Assembly (NCBI RefSeq): GCF_036634175.1
Contig: NZ_JAZIFX010000001.1
Span: 4,278,001-4,342,000 of the forward strand
Length of the DNA stretch: 64,000 bases
Source of the DNA: Streptomyces sp. P9-A2
GTDB lineage: Bacteria > Actinomycetota > Actinomycetes > Streptomycetales > Streptomycetaceae
Direction of reading: 5' to 3'
The position numbers and the translations under genes were made by a program. The notes under the pieces are model-generated. The model searched no databases and had not been told where the DNA came from. It worked only from the letters and a program-made list of their open reading frames with translations. Below, piece after piece: positions 18,248-27,039 of this stretch; positions within the stretch are counted from its first letter, which is position 1, and every line of letters begins with the position of its first letter.

Positions 18248-19648
18248 ATGACCCTGTGGACTTCTCTTGAGCCGGCGTCGACGACGGTGGATCCCGGTGG
18301 TAGTGCGACGGTGCGGTTGCGGGTGCGCAACACCGGTGACGTGGTGGACGAGTACCGGTTCGAGCCGGTGGGTGATCTCGCGCCGTGGGCGCGGGTGGAG
18401 CCGCAGTCGTTGCGGTTGTATCCGGGGACGACGGGGACGGTGGAGGTGTCGTTCGCTCCGCCGCGTACGTCGGACGCGGCGGCGGGTCCGCATCCGTATG
18501 CGGTGCGGATCACGCCGACGGAGCATCCGGAGGCGACGACCGTTCCCGAGGGGAATGTGACGGTCACGCCGTTCACGGAGGTGCGGGCGGAGTTGGTTCC
18601 GCCGGTGGTGAAGGGGCGGTTGCGGGGTCGTCCGAAGCTGGCGGTGGACAACCTCGGTAATACGAGGGTGACCGCGTCGCTCAGTGGCAGTGACAACGGT
18701 GATCAGTTGTCGTTCGATCTGGATCCGGGCAATGTGCAGATCGAGCCGGGTCGGGCGGTGTTCGTCAAGGCGCGGTTGAAGCCGCGGGAGATCATCTGGT
18801 TCGGTTCGAAGCAGGAGCGTCCGTACGCGTTGGCGGTGCAGCGTTCGGGGGTGGATCCGCAGAGTGTGGACGGGACGTTCGTCCAGCGCGGTTTCCTGCC
18901 CGGATGGCTGGCGTCGATGATGGGGCTGTTCCTGGCTCTGGCGATCGCGTTCGTGGTGATCTGGCTGTCCTACAAGCCCGACGTCCGCTCCCTGGCCACC
19001 GAACAGATGGTGGAGGCCGGCGCCGACAGAATTCCCGCTCCGAGCCCCGCGCTGTCCGCGCCGACCGTCGTGACCCCCGCCGAACCGTCGGTGGAGGCGC
19101 AGGCGCCCGAGCAGGAGAAAACCGAGGACACCGGGGAATCCGACGGCGCGGGTGCCGAGGAGAAGGAGAAGCCGGAGGCCGGCGGTGGCGGTGGCGGTGG
19201 CGGTGGCGGGGAAGGCCAGGCCGAGGCCGAGGCCGAAAAGGTCGAGCTGGTCGGCGACTTCATCGTGGGCGTGAGCTCCGGGCGATGCGTCACCGTTCCG
19301 CTGAAGAAGGGCAAGGCGCAGGACGGCACCGGTCTGGAACTGCGGGACTGCGACGACGAGGCACCCAACCAGCGGTGGAGCTTCCAGGGCGACGGCACCG
19401 TCCGCTCCATGGAGATGTGCATGGACGTGGCCTGGGGTTCCACGGAGGCCGGCGCCCAGATCCAGCTGGCCCGGTGCAGCGGCAATCCCGCTCAGACGAT
19501 CGTGAGGAGCCCGGACCGCGATCTCGTCAACCCGCAGGCGGACAAGTGCGTCGACGCCTATTCCGGGGGCACCGCCAACGGCACGAAGCTGGTGCTGTGG
19601 ACGTGCGCGGGCGGGGACAACCAGAAATGGCTGGTGAGGACGGCCTGA
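18248..19648 (+). CDS. Single-pass membrane protein, Ig-like N-domain plus ricin-type lectin C-domain
   Basis: 466 residues. The N-domain and transmembrane helix are identical in protein to those of the preceding gene. After an acidic linker and a Gly run, residues ~335-466 form a ricin B-type trefoil: the QxW positions read NQRW, AQTI (degenerate) and NQKW, with CVTV and CVDAYSGG strands. The lectin part should bind glycan outside the membrane. The gene follows its paralogue by 60 bases, with a GAGGA about 13 bases before the ATG. Confidence 0.78.
   Translation: MTLWTSLEPASTTVDPGGSATVRLRVRNTGDVVDEYRFEPVGDLAPWARVEPQSLRLYPGTTGTVEVSFAPPRTSDAAAGPHPYAVRITPTEHPEATTVPEGNVTVTPFTEVRAELVPPVVKGRLRGRPKLAVDNLGNTRVTASLSGSDNGDQLSFDLDPGNVQIEPGRAVFVKARLKPREIIWFGSKQERPYALAVQRSGVDPQSVDGTFVQRGFLPGWLASMMGLFLALAIAFVVIWLSYKPDVRSLATEQMVEAGADRIPAPSPALSAPTVVTPAEPSVEAQAPEQEKTEDTGESDGAGAEEKEKPEAGGGGGGGGGGEGQAEAEAEKVELVGDFIVGVSSGRCVTVPLKKGKAQDGTGLELRDCDDEAPNQRWSFQGDGTVRSMEMCMDVAWGSTEAGAQIQLARCSGNPAQTIVRSPDRDLVNPQADKCVDAYSGGTANGTKLVLWTCAGGDNQKWLVRTA
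18257..19009 (+). repeat. 753-bp near-identical direct repeat, copy 2
   Basis: Counterpart of 16586-17338, offset by exactly 1671 bases, with 4 synonymous mismatches. Such identity points to recent duplication or ongoing gene conversion. Confidence 0.95.
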
Positions 19649-19664
19649 CCGGACAGGAGAAGGA

Positions 19665-19710
19665 CCGACCGCGACCCGGCCTCCCGTGGGGGAGGCCGGG
19701 TCGCGGTCGG
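19665..19710. terminator. Strong bidirectional hairpin terminator
   Basis: A perfect 21-bp stem with a 4-base loop lies between the stop of the lectin-domain gene (plus) and the stop of the AAA+ ATPase gene (minus). Confidence 0.88.
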
Positions 19711-19748
19711 CCCGGTGGGAGTCGGCCCGGTGGTGGCGGCGCGCCCTG

Positions 19749-21941
19749 TTACCAGGTGCCCTCGCCCGGTACCAGCCGCCCCGCCTTGCGGTACTCCCGG
19801 CGCGCGCCCTCCAGCAGGTCGGCCGTGGTGACCGGGCCGTCCCGGTCCGCGGCCGCGTAGGCGGCGGTGACCACGGCGCTGCGGATGGAACCACCGGCCA
19901 GCTCGAAGTCCCGCGCGGCCCGGTGCGGGTCGATGCCGTCCGCGCACGGCACGTGGGAGAGGCTGTGCCGCCACAGCGCGAGCCGCTGACCGGCGTCCGG
20001 GAACGGGAAGTCGACCACCAGGTCCAGCCGCCGGGTGAACGCCTCGTCGATGTTCGCCCGCAGGTTGGTGGTGAGCAGCGCGATGCCGTCGAAGGACTCC
20101 AGACGCTGCAGCAGATACGCGCTCTCCATGTTGGCGTACCGGTCGTTCGCGTCCTTGACCTCGGACCGTTTGCCGAAGACGGCGTCCGCCTCGTCGAAGA
20201 GCAGGACGGCGTCGGTGCGGTCCGCCTCGGAGAAGATGCGCTCCAGGTTCTTCTCGGTCTCGCCGACGTACTTGTCCACGACCGAGGACAACCGCACGAC
20301 GTACATGTCCAGCCCCAGTTCGGCGGCGACGACCTCGGCGGACAGCGTCTTGCCCGTGCCGGACTCGCCGGCGAACAGTCCCAGCACGCCCCGGCCCCGG
20401 CCGCCGCCGGCACTGAGCCGCCAGTCGCCGAGCACCCGGTCGCGGTTGCGGGCCCGCTGGGCCAGCTCCCGCAGCTGCGTCAGCGGAGTCTCGGGCAGTA
20501 CCAGGTCGCCCCAGTCCACCGCCGGCCGGATCCGCCGGGCGTGCCGCTCCAGCCCCGACGCCGACTGCTGGCGCGCGGCGAGCCTGAGGTGGTCGGGGGT
20601 GAGCGCGGTGCCGTCGAACGCGGCGAGGCCCTGGGCGGCCCGCGCGGCCCGCAGCACCCGGTCCGCGCTCAGGTGGTACGGGGCCACGGTGGCGGCGAGG
20701 TCGAAGCCGAGGGAGCCGGTGGGTCCGTCGGCTCCGGTGGGTCTGTCGGGTCCGTCGGCTCCGTCAGGGGTGTTGAGGCCGGGCGGATCGGCGGAGGCGG
20801 GCGGATCGGCAGGGCCGGGGGGCCCGGCCGGTGTGCCCGCAGGGACGTCCGGTTCTGCCCCGACGTCCAGTGCCGCCGACCAGGTGTCCACGGCGCCGGC
20901 GCCCAGCCGGGGGGCGTCCAGGACGAGGGGATCGTGGTCGCACCACTCCGGGTCGTACGGCCGGGAGCCGGTGAACACCACGGGCACGTCGGGCACCGAC
21001 AGTACCCGCACCAGTGCCCCGGGATCGTCGGGAAGCGGGGACACCACCACGCCGCGGTCCCGCAGCCGGGCCTCGCGCAGCAGAGCACTCAGCGGTTCCT
21101 CGGCATGCGGCCCTTGGGGGGAGTAGTGCAGGGCGCCGCCGGGGAGGGCCCGCGCGGCGTGGACCAGGCCCTCGCCGTCGCGGTGTTCGCGCAGGTAGAC
21201 GGTGAGCGGCGCGGCGGCCAGTCGTGCGGCGAGCCGCCCGGCGAACGTGTCACCGCCGGGCCCGTCCGCGGTGGCCGGCACGGCGAGCGGGCGTACCCGC
21301 CCGGCGAGGGAGGGGTCCGGGGTGTCGTCGCCGAGGAGGTGGGCGAGAAGGCGGCCCGGGACCCGCAGCGACCGGCTGAGGAACGGGCGCTCCGGCTCGT
21401 CGACGCCTAGCAGGGCCAGGGAGCGCAGGGGGGCCGAGGAATGGAAGACGGCGCGGACCTCGGGCCGGTGCACGGGTGCGCCGCACAGGTCCAGGGCGAG
21501 TCCGATGGTGGCGCGGCGGCGGCCGACGTCGTCGTTGAGGTAGCCGTAGAGAGGCTCGAAGGAGCGGTCCAGGTCAGGGGCGAGTGCCATGAGCAGCACC
21601 GACACCTCCAGCGGACGCAGGCCGAGTCGCCGCGCGAGCGGCCCGAGGCGGTCGCCGGGGAGTTCGCCGTTGTTGCCCGCGAGGCCGTCGTCTCCCTCGT
21701 GGCCGCCGGAGTCGTCGTATGTGTCGGGCGGGGCGGGGGACGGGTGGGCGGAGGTGCGGAGGTGGTGCCGGACGGCTTCCTCGGACAGGTAGAGGCCGCG
21801 GAGCGGGTCGTCGGCGGTCGGGTCACCGGCGGCGCGGTGCTCGACCAGCAGGGCGACGCGTTCCCGGAGCCGTATGACGTGCTTCAGGAGCGCCTCGGCC
21901 GGGTCGTGGTCGTAGCCGTTCCCCGGGTCGTAGCTGTTCAA
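19749..21941 (-). CDS. CIS AAA+ ATPase
   Basis: 730 residues. The N-terminal ~480 residues form the family-specific region including a Pro/Gly-rich insertion (~365-410). The AAA+ core follows: Walker A GESGTGKT at ~525-532, Walker B AVLLFDEAD at ~578-586, sensor-1 LLTTNL, and an RRLDLVVDFPFP segment. This is the ATPase conserved in eCIS/Afp clusters (Afp15-like), needed for assembly. The start is TTG, overlapping the DUF4255 stop as TTGA; no ATG occurs nearby in frame, so translation is probably coupled. Confidence 0.9.
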   Translation of the reverse strand: MNSYDPGNGYDHDPAEALLKHVIRLRERVALLVEHRAAGDPTADDPLRGLYLSEEAVRHHLRTSAHPSPAPPDTYDDSGGHEGDDGLAGNNGELPGDRLGPLARRLGLRPLEVSVLLMALAPDLDRSFEPLYGYLNDDVGRRRATIGLALDLCGAPVHRPEVRAVFHSSAPLRSLALLGVDEPERPFLSRSLRVPGRLLAHLLGDDTPDPSLAGRVRPLAVPATADGPGGDTFAGRLAARLAAAPLTVYLREHRDGEGLVHAARALPGGALHYSPQGPHAEEPLSALLREARLRDRGVVVSPLPDDPGALVRVLSVPDVPVVFTGSRPYDPEWCDHDPLVLDAPRLGAGAVDTWSAALDVGAEPDVPAGTPAGPPGPADPPASADPPGLNTPDGADGPDRPTGADGPTGSLGFDLAATVAPYHLSADRVLRAARAAQGLAAFDGTALTPDHLRLAARQQSASGLERHARRIRPAVDWGDLVLPETPLTQLRELAQRARNRDRVLGDWRLSAGGGRGRGVLGLFAGESGTGKTLSAEVVAAELGLDMYVVRLSSVVDKYVGETEKNLERIFSEADRTDAVLLFDEADAVFGKRSEVKDANDRYANMESAYLLQRLESFDGIALLTTNLRANIDEAFTRRLDLVVDFPFPDAGQRLALWRHSLSHVPCADGIDPHRAARDFELAGGSIRSAVVTAAYAAADRDGPVTTADLLEGARREYRKAGRLVPGEGTW

Positions 21942-22582
21942 CGGTTCCGCTTCCCCCGCTCGATCTGGTGCGGGCGGTGGCTGCGCTCGGGCGAGTCGTC
22001 CAGGGTGCCGTCGACCGCGCGGACGCGTACGGCCGCGCCCTGGGTGACCGGCGGGCCGGCGTCGTACTCCGGGAAGGCCGGGAACGGGGCGACCACCACC
22101 AGGTCGAGCGACGGCTTGAGTTCACCGCCGAGCGCGGACCAGATCTCGGCGAGGGACCGTGACTCGGTCTGGATACCGGCCACCGTCAGCGGTACCGAAA
22201 GCCCCAACGCTCCCAGAGCGCCAGGAAGTTCGTCGGGCGGCAGGATTTCGCGGGGCAGCAGGGTGGCCAGCACGGCGGACAGCAGGCGGTGTTCGTCCTG
22301 CGGCTGCTTGGTCCAGGCGGTGACCAGGTACGACAGCCGGAACCAGCGCGGCGGTTGGCGGCGCCGTACCACCTGGCCGCGGTCGTCGGTGACCGCGACC
22401 GTGCCGCGTTCGCGCCGCGCGACCTCCTCACGGATGTCGTAGAGGTAGGCGTTGATGGCGGGCGCGTTGCGGCGGGCCGCCCAGTCCCGGGTCGGGGCGT
22501 CCAGCGACACCTCGATGCCGGAGCCGGCCAGGGCCCCGCCTTCGAGGAGCCTCTTCAGGACCTCGTCCACCTCGTGGATCAC
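21938..22582 (-). CDS. DUF4255 (Pvc16-type) tube/sheath terminator protein
   Basis: 214 residues from a GTG preceded by AGCAGGAG with 7 bases spacing. The N-terminal motif IHEVDEVLKRLLEGGAL and the segment INAYLYDIREEVARRE identify the DUF4255 family, whose phage/CIS members cap the sheath-tube end. It is co-transcribed with the ATPase (TTGA overlap). The final 25 residues are basic and probably disordered. Confidence 0.88.
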   Translation of the reverse strand: MIHEVDEVLKRLLEGGALAGSGIEVSLDAPTRDWAARRNAPAINAYLYDIREEVARRERGTVAVTDDRGQVVRRRQPPRWFRLSYLVTAWTKQPQDEHRLLSAVLATLLPREILPPDELPGALGALGLSVPLTVAGIQTESRSLAEIWSALGGELKPSLDLVVVAPFPAFPEYDAGPPVTQGAAVRVRAVDGTLDDSPERSHRPHQIERGKRNR

Positions 22583-22723
22583 CGTCGTACTCCTGCTCTG
22601 CCGTTCCGCGACTCTCCGGCTGCCGGACCCGCCGGGCCGCCGAGCTCTACCGATCCTGCCCGTGGGCGCGCCGTGCCGCGGACGCTCCGGCACGGGGGCG
22701 GGGCACGGGGCCCTGCCCGAGGG

Positions 22724-22740
22724 GGGCAACTCGATTGCCC
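22724..22740. promoter_or_regulatory. Inverted repeat GGGCAA-N5-TTGCCC
   Basis: A 6-bp inverted repeat 6 bases beyond the LuxR stop and ~140 bases upstream of the DUF4255 start. It could end the LuxR transcript as a short hairpin, or act as an operator for the DUF4255-ATPase unit. It resembles the repeat near the sheath promoter. Confidence 0.4.
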
Positions 22741-22746
22741 GTTCGG

Positions 22747-23430
22747 TCAGATGTAGCCTTCCCGAAGGGCGTACGCGACGGCGTGCGCACGGTTGCGGAG
22801 GTGCAACCGGGTAGTGAGTCCGTGCAACACGTTCTTGACCGTGCGTTCGGAGTATGAGAGTTTGCCGGCGATTTCTCCGGTGTCCAGACCTTCGGAGACG
22901 AGCCTCAGGACATCGACCTCACGGGCCGTCAGCCCGGCGGCAGCGCCTCCGGGGTGGCCCGCCGAGGCGCGGTGCAGCGTGCCCACCTGGTTGATCAGCC
23001 GGCCCAGCAGGTCCGCGGGCAGGTCCCCGTCGCCCCGGGAGGCCGCCACGACGGCCCGCACCATCCGGTGCGCGGTGGCCTCGTGGCGCCAGACGATGGC
23101 GCCGACCCCGCATTCGACCACGTCGAGGAGCTCGGTCTCCCGGATCGCGCCGACCACGAGCACGGCCCGGCTGCCGTCGCTGCGCACGAGTTTGCGCATA
23201 CGGGTCAACAGGCCCTCGTCCAGATGGTCGTTGATCAGGAGGGCCACGGTCCCCGGGCCGTTACGGCCGTCGTCCACCAGGTCGATCACCGGATGTCTGC
23301 GGAGTTCACTGACCGCTCCGGCCCGGGAGATGGGGTCCGGCGCGTCGACCACCACCGGAATCCGGGGTTCCTGCTCGGCCGCCTGGGCGGCCTCCGCGGT
23401 GCCGTACGAGCTGCGCAACCGAATCCCCAT
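22747..23430 (-). CDS. LuxR-family regulator with receiver-like N-domain
   Basis: 227 residues. The N-terminal ~130 residues have the alternating strand/helix pattern of a response-regulator receiver (IPVVVDAPDPISRAGAV), but the strand that normally carries the phosphoacceptor Asp reads GTVALLINDHLDEG, so phosphorylation is doubtful. The C-terminus is a clear LuxR/NarL helix-turn-helix (LTAREVDVLRLVSEGLDTGE, then YSERTVKNVLHGL). It directly precedes the DUF4255-ATPase genes on the same strand and is the natural candidate regulator of the CIS. Confidence 0.88.
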   Translation of the reverse strand: MGIRLRSSYGTAEAAQAAEQEPRIPVVVDAPDPISRAGAVSELRRHPVIDLVDDGRNGPGTVALLINDHLDEGLLTRMRKLVRSDGSRAVLVVGAIRETELLDVVECGVGAIVWRHEATAHRMVRAVVAASRGDGDLPADLLGRLINQVGTLHRASAGHPGGAAAGLTAREVDVLRLVSEGLDTGEIAGKLSYSERTVKNVLHGLTTRLHLRNRAHAVAYALREGYI

Positions 23431-23886
23431 GCCCGAGTTCCGGGCACTGCTGGGGCGCCCGGGTCCGATGTTCCGGGTTTACATTCCTGTGCGGGGTGGG
23501 GCGCGGACAATCGTGGAGAACCACGAGACGGACCACGAGATCACGCGCGCCGGTCACCGGCCGGGCCCCTGCCGGGTACGCCTCGGCCGTGCTGTGTGCG
23601 GCGGTCAGGGGGCATGTCCCGGCTCTGCGGGAATGCAACACGACCCGGCGACCCACGTCCATACCTTTACCCGTGATTCACTCTCCCGCCCTTGCTTCGT
23701 GCCCCAAGAGGCCTTATTGACAGGTCCCTTGGGGCATCCGTCGGGCCGATTCCCGCGTCTTCCCCGGTGGGCGGCGGCACGCCTCCCCGCCCGCCTTCCC
23801 GTCTGCCGCCCGCTCGTTCGGGTGAGCCCTGGTGGTCCGCCCCCTGCCCGCCCGTTCACCGACGACGACCCGCCCGTTCACCGATC
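23431..23886. other. Divergent intergenic region between two LuxR-type genes
   Basis: No convincing gene. It should hold both promoters. A TTGACA hexamer (23717-23722) lies inside the inverted repeat listed next. Confidence 0.5.
23701..23735. promoter_or_regulatory. Inverted repeat GCCCCAAG-N19-CTTGGGGC around a TTGACA
   Basis: Perfect 8-bp arms flank a -35-like TTGACA on the plus strand, about 150 bases before the large LuxR gene. A matching -10 is not obvious, so the assignment as promoter/operator is tentative. Confidence 0.3.
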
Positions 23887-26880
23887 ATGACCCGCCCGGC
23901 CCAGGAGGAACCGTTGTCCCCAGTGGAATCCCTCAGCGAGCGGGATGACGCCCTGCGGCTGCTGGCCGCTTCGGCCGAACGTGCCTGTGAGGGATCCGGT
24001 CGTCTGGTCCTGCTGCGCGGAGCCACCGGCACCGGCCGCACCGCACTCCTGGAGGCCGCCGCCGAGCAGGCGACGGCCCTGGGGATGCGGGTGCTGCGCG
24101 CGCGCAGCACCCCGGAGGACACCGGGGCCCACTGGGCCACCCTCCGTCAACTCCTCGGCGACGGAATGGACTTCACCGACAACGTCCTGGCCGGGTGCGG
24201 GGCGGCGGGGCCGGGGGACCCCGGTGCCGCAGACCCCCGCGCGTACAGTGCCCGGCTGTGGCGGCTGCTGCGGCGGCAGGCGGACCGCGCCCCGCTGTTC
24301 GTGGCGGTCGACGACGTGCACACCGCCGACCCGTCCTCGCGCCGCTGGCTGACCGAGGCGGCCCGGCGCCTCGACCGGCTGCCGGTGCTCCTGGTGGTCA
24401 CCGAGCGCTGCCAGTACGACATCGACCCGCCCGACGCCGGTCTCGCCCACGCGCTCCCGCCCGACCTCGTGCGCACCCACACCCTCGCCCCGCTGAGCAC
24501 CGACACGGCCGCGGAACTGGTCCGCGCCGCCTTCCCGGGAGCCGGGCCCGGCCGGGTGGCCGACTGCGTACGGGCCGGCGCGGGCAACCCGCTGCTGTTG
24601 CGTGCCCTGCTGGACGACCTGGCGTCCGGGGGCTGGACCGGCGAGCCCGTCCCGCCCGCGGAGCTGCCGGACACCTGCGCCGCCCTGTACCCGGGCGGAT
24701 ACCCGGACGCCGTCTCCTGGTGGCTGGCCAGTGCCGGCGGTGCGACGTCCGCGGTCGCCCGCGCCCTGGCCGTACTGGAGACCGGGGGAGCATGGACGGC
24801 CCCCGGCGCGCGGACCCTCCCGGACGCCCGCGTCACCACGGAGACCGGGGCGCGTGCCACGCGGGCTCCGTCCGCGGGGGACGGGGCGCCCGCGGCGGAC
24901 GGCGGGGTGTCCGGGAGGGGCGGGTGGCCGGGGGCCTGCACCGCCGAACACCGCGAGGTCCAGGCCCAGGTCATCGCCAGGATGGCCCAGGTGGACGCGG
25001 CCCGCGTCGCGGGCTGGCTCACCGCGATGACCCGCCTGGGACTGCTGTGCCAGGACGCGGACGGACTGCCCCGGTACGCGCATCCGCTGCTGCGCGACGC
25101 GGTGCTGAGCGGCTGGACGAGCGGCCGGCGCAGGGCGGCCCACCGCACCGCCGCCGAGGAACTGATGCGCCGGGGCGCCGACGTCGCCGTGGTGGCCGGG
25201 TACCTGGCGCACTCCTCCGTGGTGGCCGAGTCGTGGGCCGTCGACGTACTGGTCCAGGCGGCGGCCGCCGAGGTCCGCGCCGGCCGCGCACGCGCCGCTG
25301 TGGCGTTCCTGCGGCGCGCCCTGGACGAGCCGATGGCATCCGGCCGCCGGGCCACCGTCCTCATCCAGCTGGGCTCCCTGGAGTGCGCCGAGCACCCGTC
25401 CGGCGGCATCACCCGGCTCACGGAAGCCGTACGGCTCCCGGGCAGCTCCCGGGACCTGGTACGGGCGATGGTGGCCCTGGCCACGGCGCTCTCCCGCAAC
25501 GGTGAGACCCCGGCGGCGCTCCGCGTGCTCCGCACGGAGGAGGCCCGGCTGACGGACCACCCGGACCTGGTCCGCACGCTGCGCGCCGTCGCCGTACTGA
25601 TCTCGGACCACGAACTGGGCGCCCTGCGGGAGGAGTACCGGCGGCGGCGCGGGCCGGACGGGGACACCCCGGACCTGCTCGGCACGGCCCACCGGGCACT
25701 GATCGTGCGGTACGAGGCGATGGCCGGTCTGGTCTCCTCCCGGGACGCGATGGCCCGGATCCGCGGACTGCTCGAGGAGCCGGCCGATTCGCTCGCCGAA
25801 CCGTTCCTGCTCTGCACGGCCGCCGCCGTGGCCCAGTGGGCCGACGAGCTCGACGAGGCCGAACGCCTGGTGCGGCGCGCACTGGACACGCTGGGATCCT
25901 TCCTGCTGCACCCCATGCACCATGTCCTGCTCGACGTGCGGGTGGATCTCGCGGCGGCCCGCGCGGACTTCGCCACCGTGCTCGCCGACCCGCGGGCCCG
26001 GCCGTCCGTGAACGGGCATTCCGGACCCGGGCCGACCAGCGCGCACACGCAGGCCGTGATCGCGCTGGTGGAGACGGGCCAGCTGGAGGAAGCGGCCCGC
26101 CTCGTGGACGGGTTCGACCCGCGGACGGCACAGGACTCCTGGAGAACCCACCGCTTCCTGTACGCGCGGGGGGTGCTGCGCGCCGCCGCCGGGGACCCGG
26201 CGGCGGCCCTGGACGACTTTCTGGAGTGCGGGCGGCGCCAGACGGTACGCGAGGCGGCCAGGTCCGTGGTCGCCCCCTGGCGCATCGGCGCCGCCGAGTG
26301 CCGGCTGGCGCTCGGCCGGCCGCGGGAGGCGCTGGCCCTCGCCGAGGAGGAACTGCGGCTCGCCGAGGTGTGGCACACCCCGCGTGTCCTGGGCCGCGCG
26401 CTGCGCGTGCTGGGCGAGGCGACCGGCGGCCGGCGCGGCCTGGAACTCACCGGCCGCGCGGTCGAAGTCCTGCGCGAGGGGCCGGTCGGTACGGAGCTGA
26501 TCTCGGCCCTGGTCTCCCACGGCCGACGGCTGGCCGCCTCGGGGGAGCGCTCCCACGCCCGGAAACCGCTGCGCGAGGCGGTGGAGCGCGCCGAACGCCT
26601 CGGCGCGGTCCGGCTGCGCACCGTCGCCGAGGGGCTGCTCCACGAGGGCGGTGCCCGGCGCGCGGGCGCCCCGCGGACCGGCCCCGCCGCGCTCACCGAC
26701 AGCGAGCGCCGCATCGCCGGCCTCGCCGCCGAGGGCCGGACGAACGCGGAGATAGCCGCTCTGCTCCACCTCGCCCGGCGCACGGTGGAGACCCATCTGA
26801 CGGCCTCCTACCGCAAACTCGGCATCCGCCGCCGCACCGAACTCCCCACCACCCTGTCCCTCGACACCGGCGGCGCCTGA
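23887..26880 (+). CDS. Large LuxR-family ATP-binding regulator (LAL)
   Basis: 997 residues from ATG. An N-terminal AAA_16-type ATPase (GATGTGRT at ~45-52; LFVAVDDVHTADPSSRRWL as Walker B) is followed by ~600 residues of helical TPR-like repeats. The C-terminal LuxR helix-turn-helix reads LTDSERRIAGLAAEGRTNAE, then ARRTVETHLTASYRKLG. The Walker A lysine is replaced by Arg. An alternative TTG start at 23914 has an AGGAGG 5 bases upstream, whereas the ATG has no visible ribosome site; the true protein may be 9 residues shorter. It is divergent from the CIS-side LuxR gene. Confidence 0.88.
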   Translation: MTRPAQEEPLSPVESLSERDDALRLLAASAERACEGSGRLVLLRGATGTGRTALLEAAAEQATALGMRVLRARSTPEDTGAHWATLRQLLGDGMDFTDNVLAGCGAAGPGDPGAADPRAYSARLWRLLRRQADRAPLFVAVDDVHTADPSSRRWLTEAARRLDRLPVLLVVTERCQYDIDPPDAGLAHALPPDLVRTHTLAPLSTDTAAELVRAAFPGAGPGRVADCVRAGAGNPLLLRALLDDLASGGWTGEPVPPAELPDTCAALYPGGYPDAVSWWLASAGGATSAVARALAVLETGGAWTAPGARTLPDARVTTETGARATRAPSAGDGAPAADGGVSGRGGWPGACTAEHREVQAQVIARMAQVDAARVAGWLTAMTRLGLLCQDADGLPRYAHPLLRDAVLSGWTSGRRRAAHRTAAEELMRRGADVAVVAGYLAHSSVVAESWAVDVLVQAAAAEVRAGRARAAVAFLRRALDEPMASGRRATVLIQLGSLECAEHPSGGITRLTEAVRLPGSSRDLVRAMVALATALSRNGETPAALRVLRTEEARLTDHPDLVRTLRAVAVLISDHELGALREEYRRRRGPDGDTPDLLGTAHRALIVRYEAMAGLVSSRDAMARIRGLLEEPADSLAEPFLLCTAAAVAQWADELDEAERLVRRALDTLGSFLLHPMHHVLLDVRVDLAAARADFATVLADPRARPSVNGHSGPGPTSAHTQAVIALVETGQLEEAARLVDGFDPRTAQDSWRTHRFLYARGVLRAAAGDPAAALDDFLECGRRQTVREAARSVVAPWRIGAAECRLALGRPREALALAEEELRLAEVWHTPRVLGRALRVLGEATGGRRGLELTGRAVEVLREGPVGTELISALVSHGRRLAASGERSHARKPLREAVERAERLGAVRLRTVAEGLLHEGGARRAGAPRTGPAALTDSERRIAGLAAEGRTNAEIAALLHLARRTVETHLTASYRKLGIRRRTELPTTLSLDTGGA

Positions 26881-26964
26881 CCCGTTGTCGCCCGCCCCTC
26901 GGGCCGCTCGGGCAACCCACCCGGACGGGCTTCTGCTCGCCCTGGGCACGCTCGGCATCGCCCG

Positions 26965-27039
26965 TTCGAGGCGGTGTTCCTCGGCGACATCACCGGGGAC
27001 GTCGCCGCCGCCCGCGCGGCTGGGGCCACCCCGCTCGGG
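26965..27039 (+). pseudogene. Possible remnant of a HAD-superfamily hydrolase
   Basis: One frame reads FEAVFLGDITGDVAAARAAG followed by ATPLG, which matches the HAD motif (GDxxxDVxAARAAG) near the C-terminus of such phosphatases. No start, stop pattern or upstream domains are present, and the downstream reading (SDALTAAWVAVVLAG) is in another frame. It is at best a decayed fragment. Confidence 0.35.

Noticed and set aside
16577..19648. Long minus-strand frames over the duplicated genes
   Set aside because: Arg/His-rich shadows that repeat because the DNA repeats.
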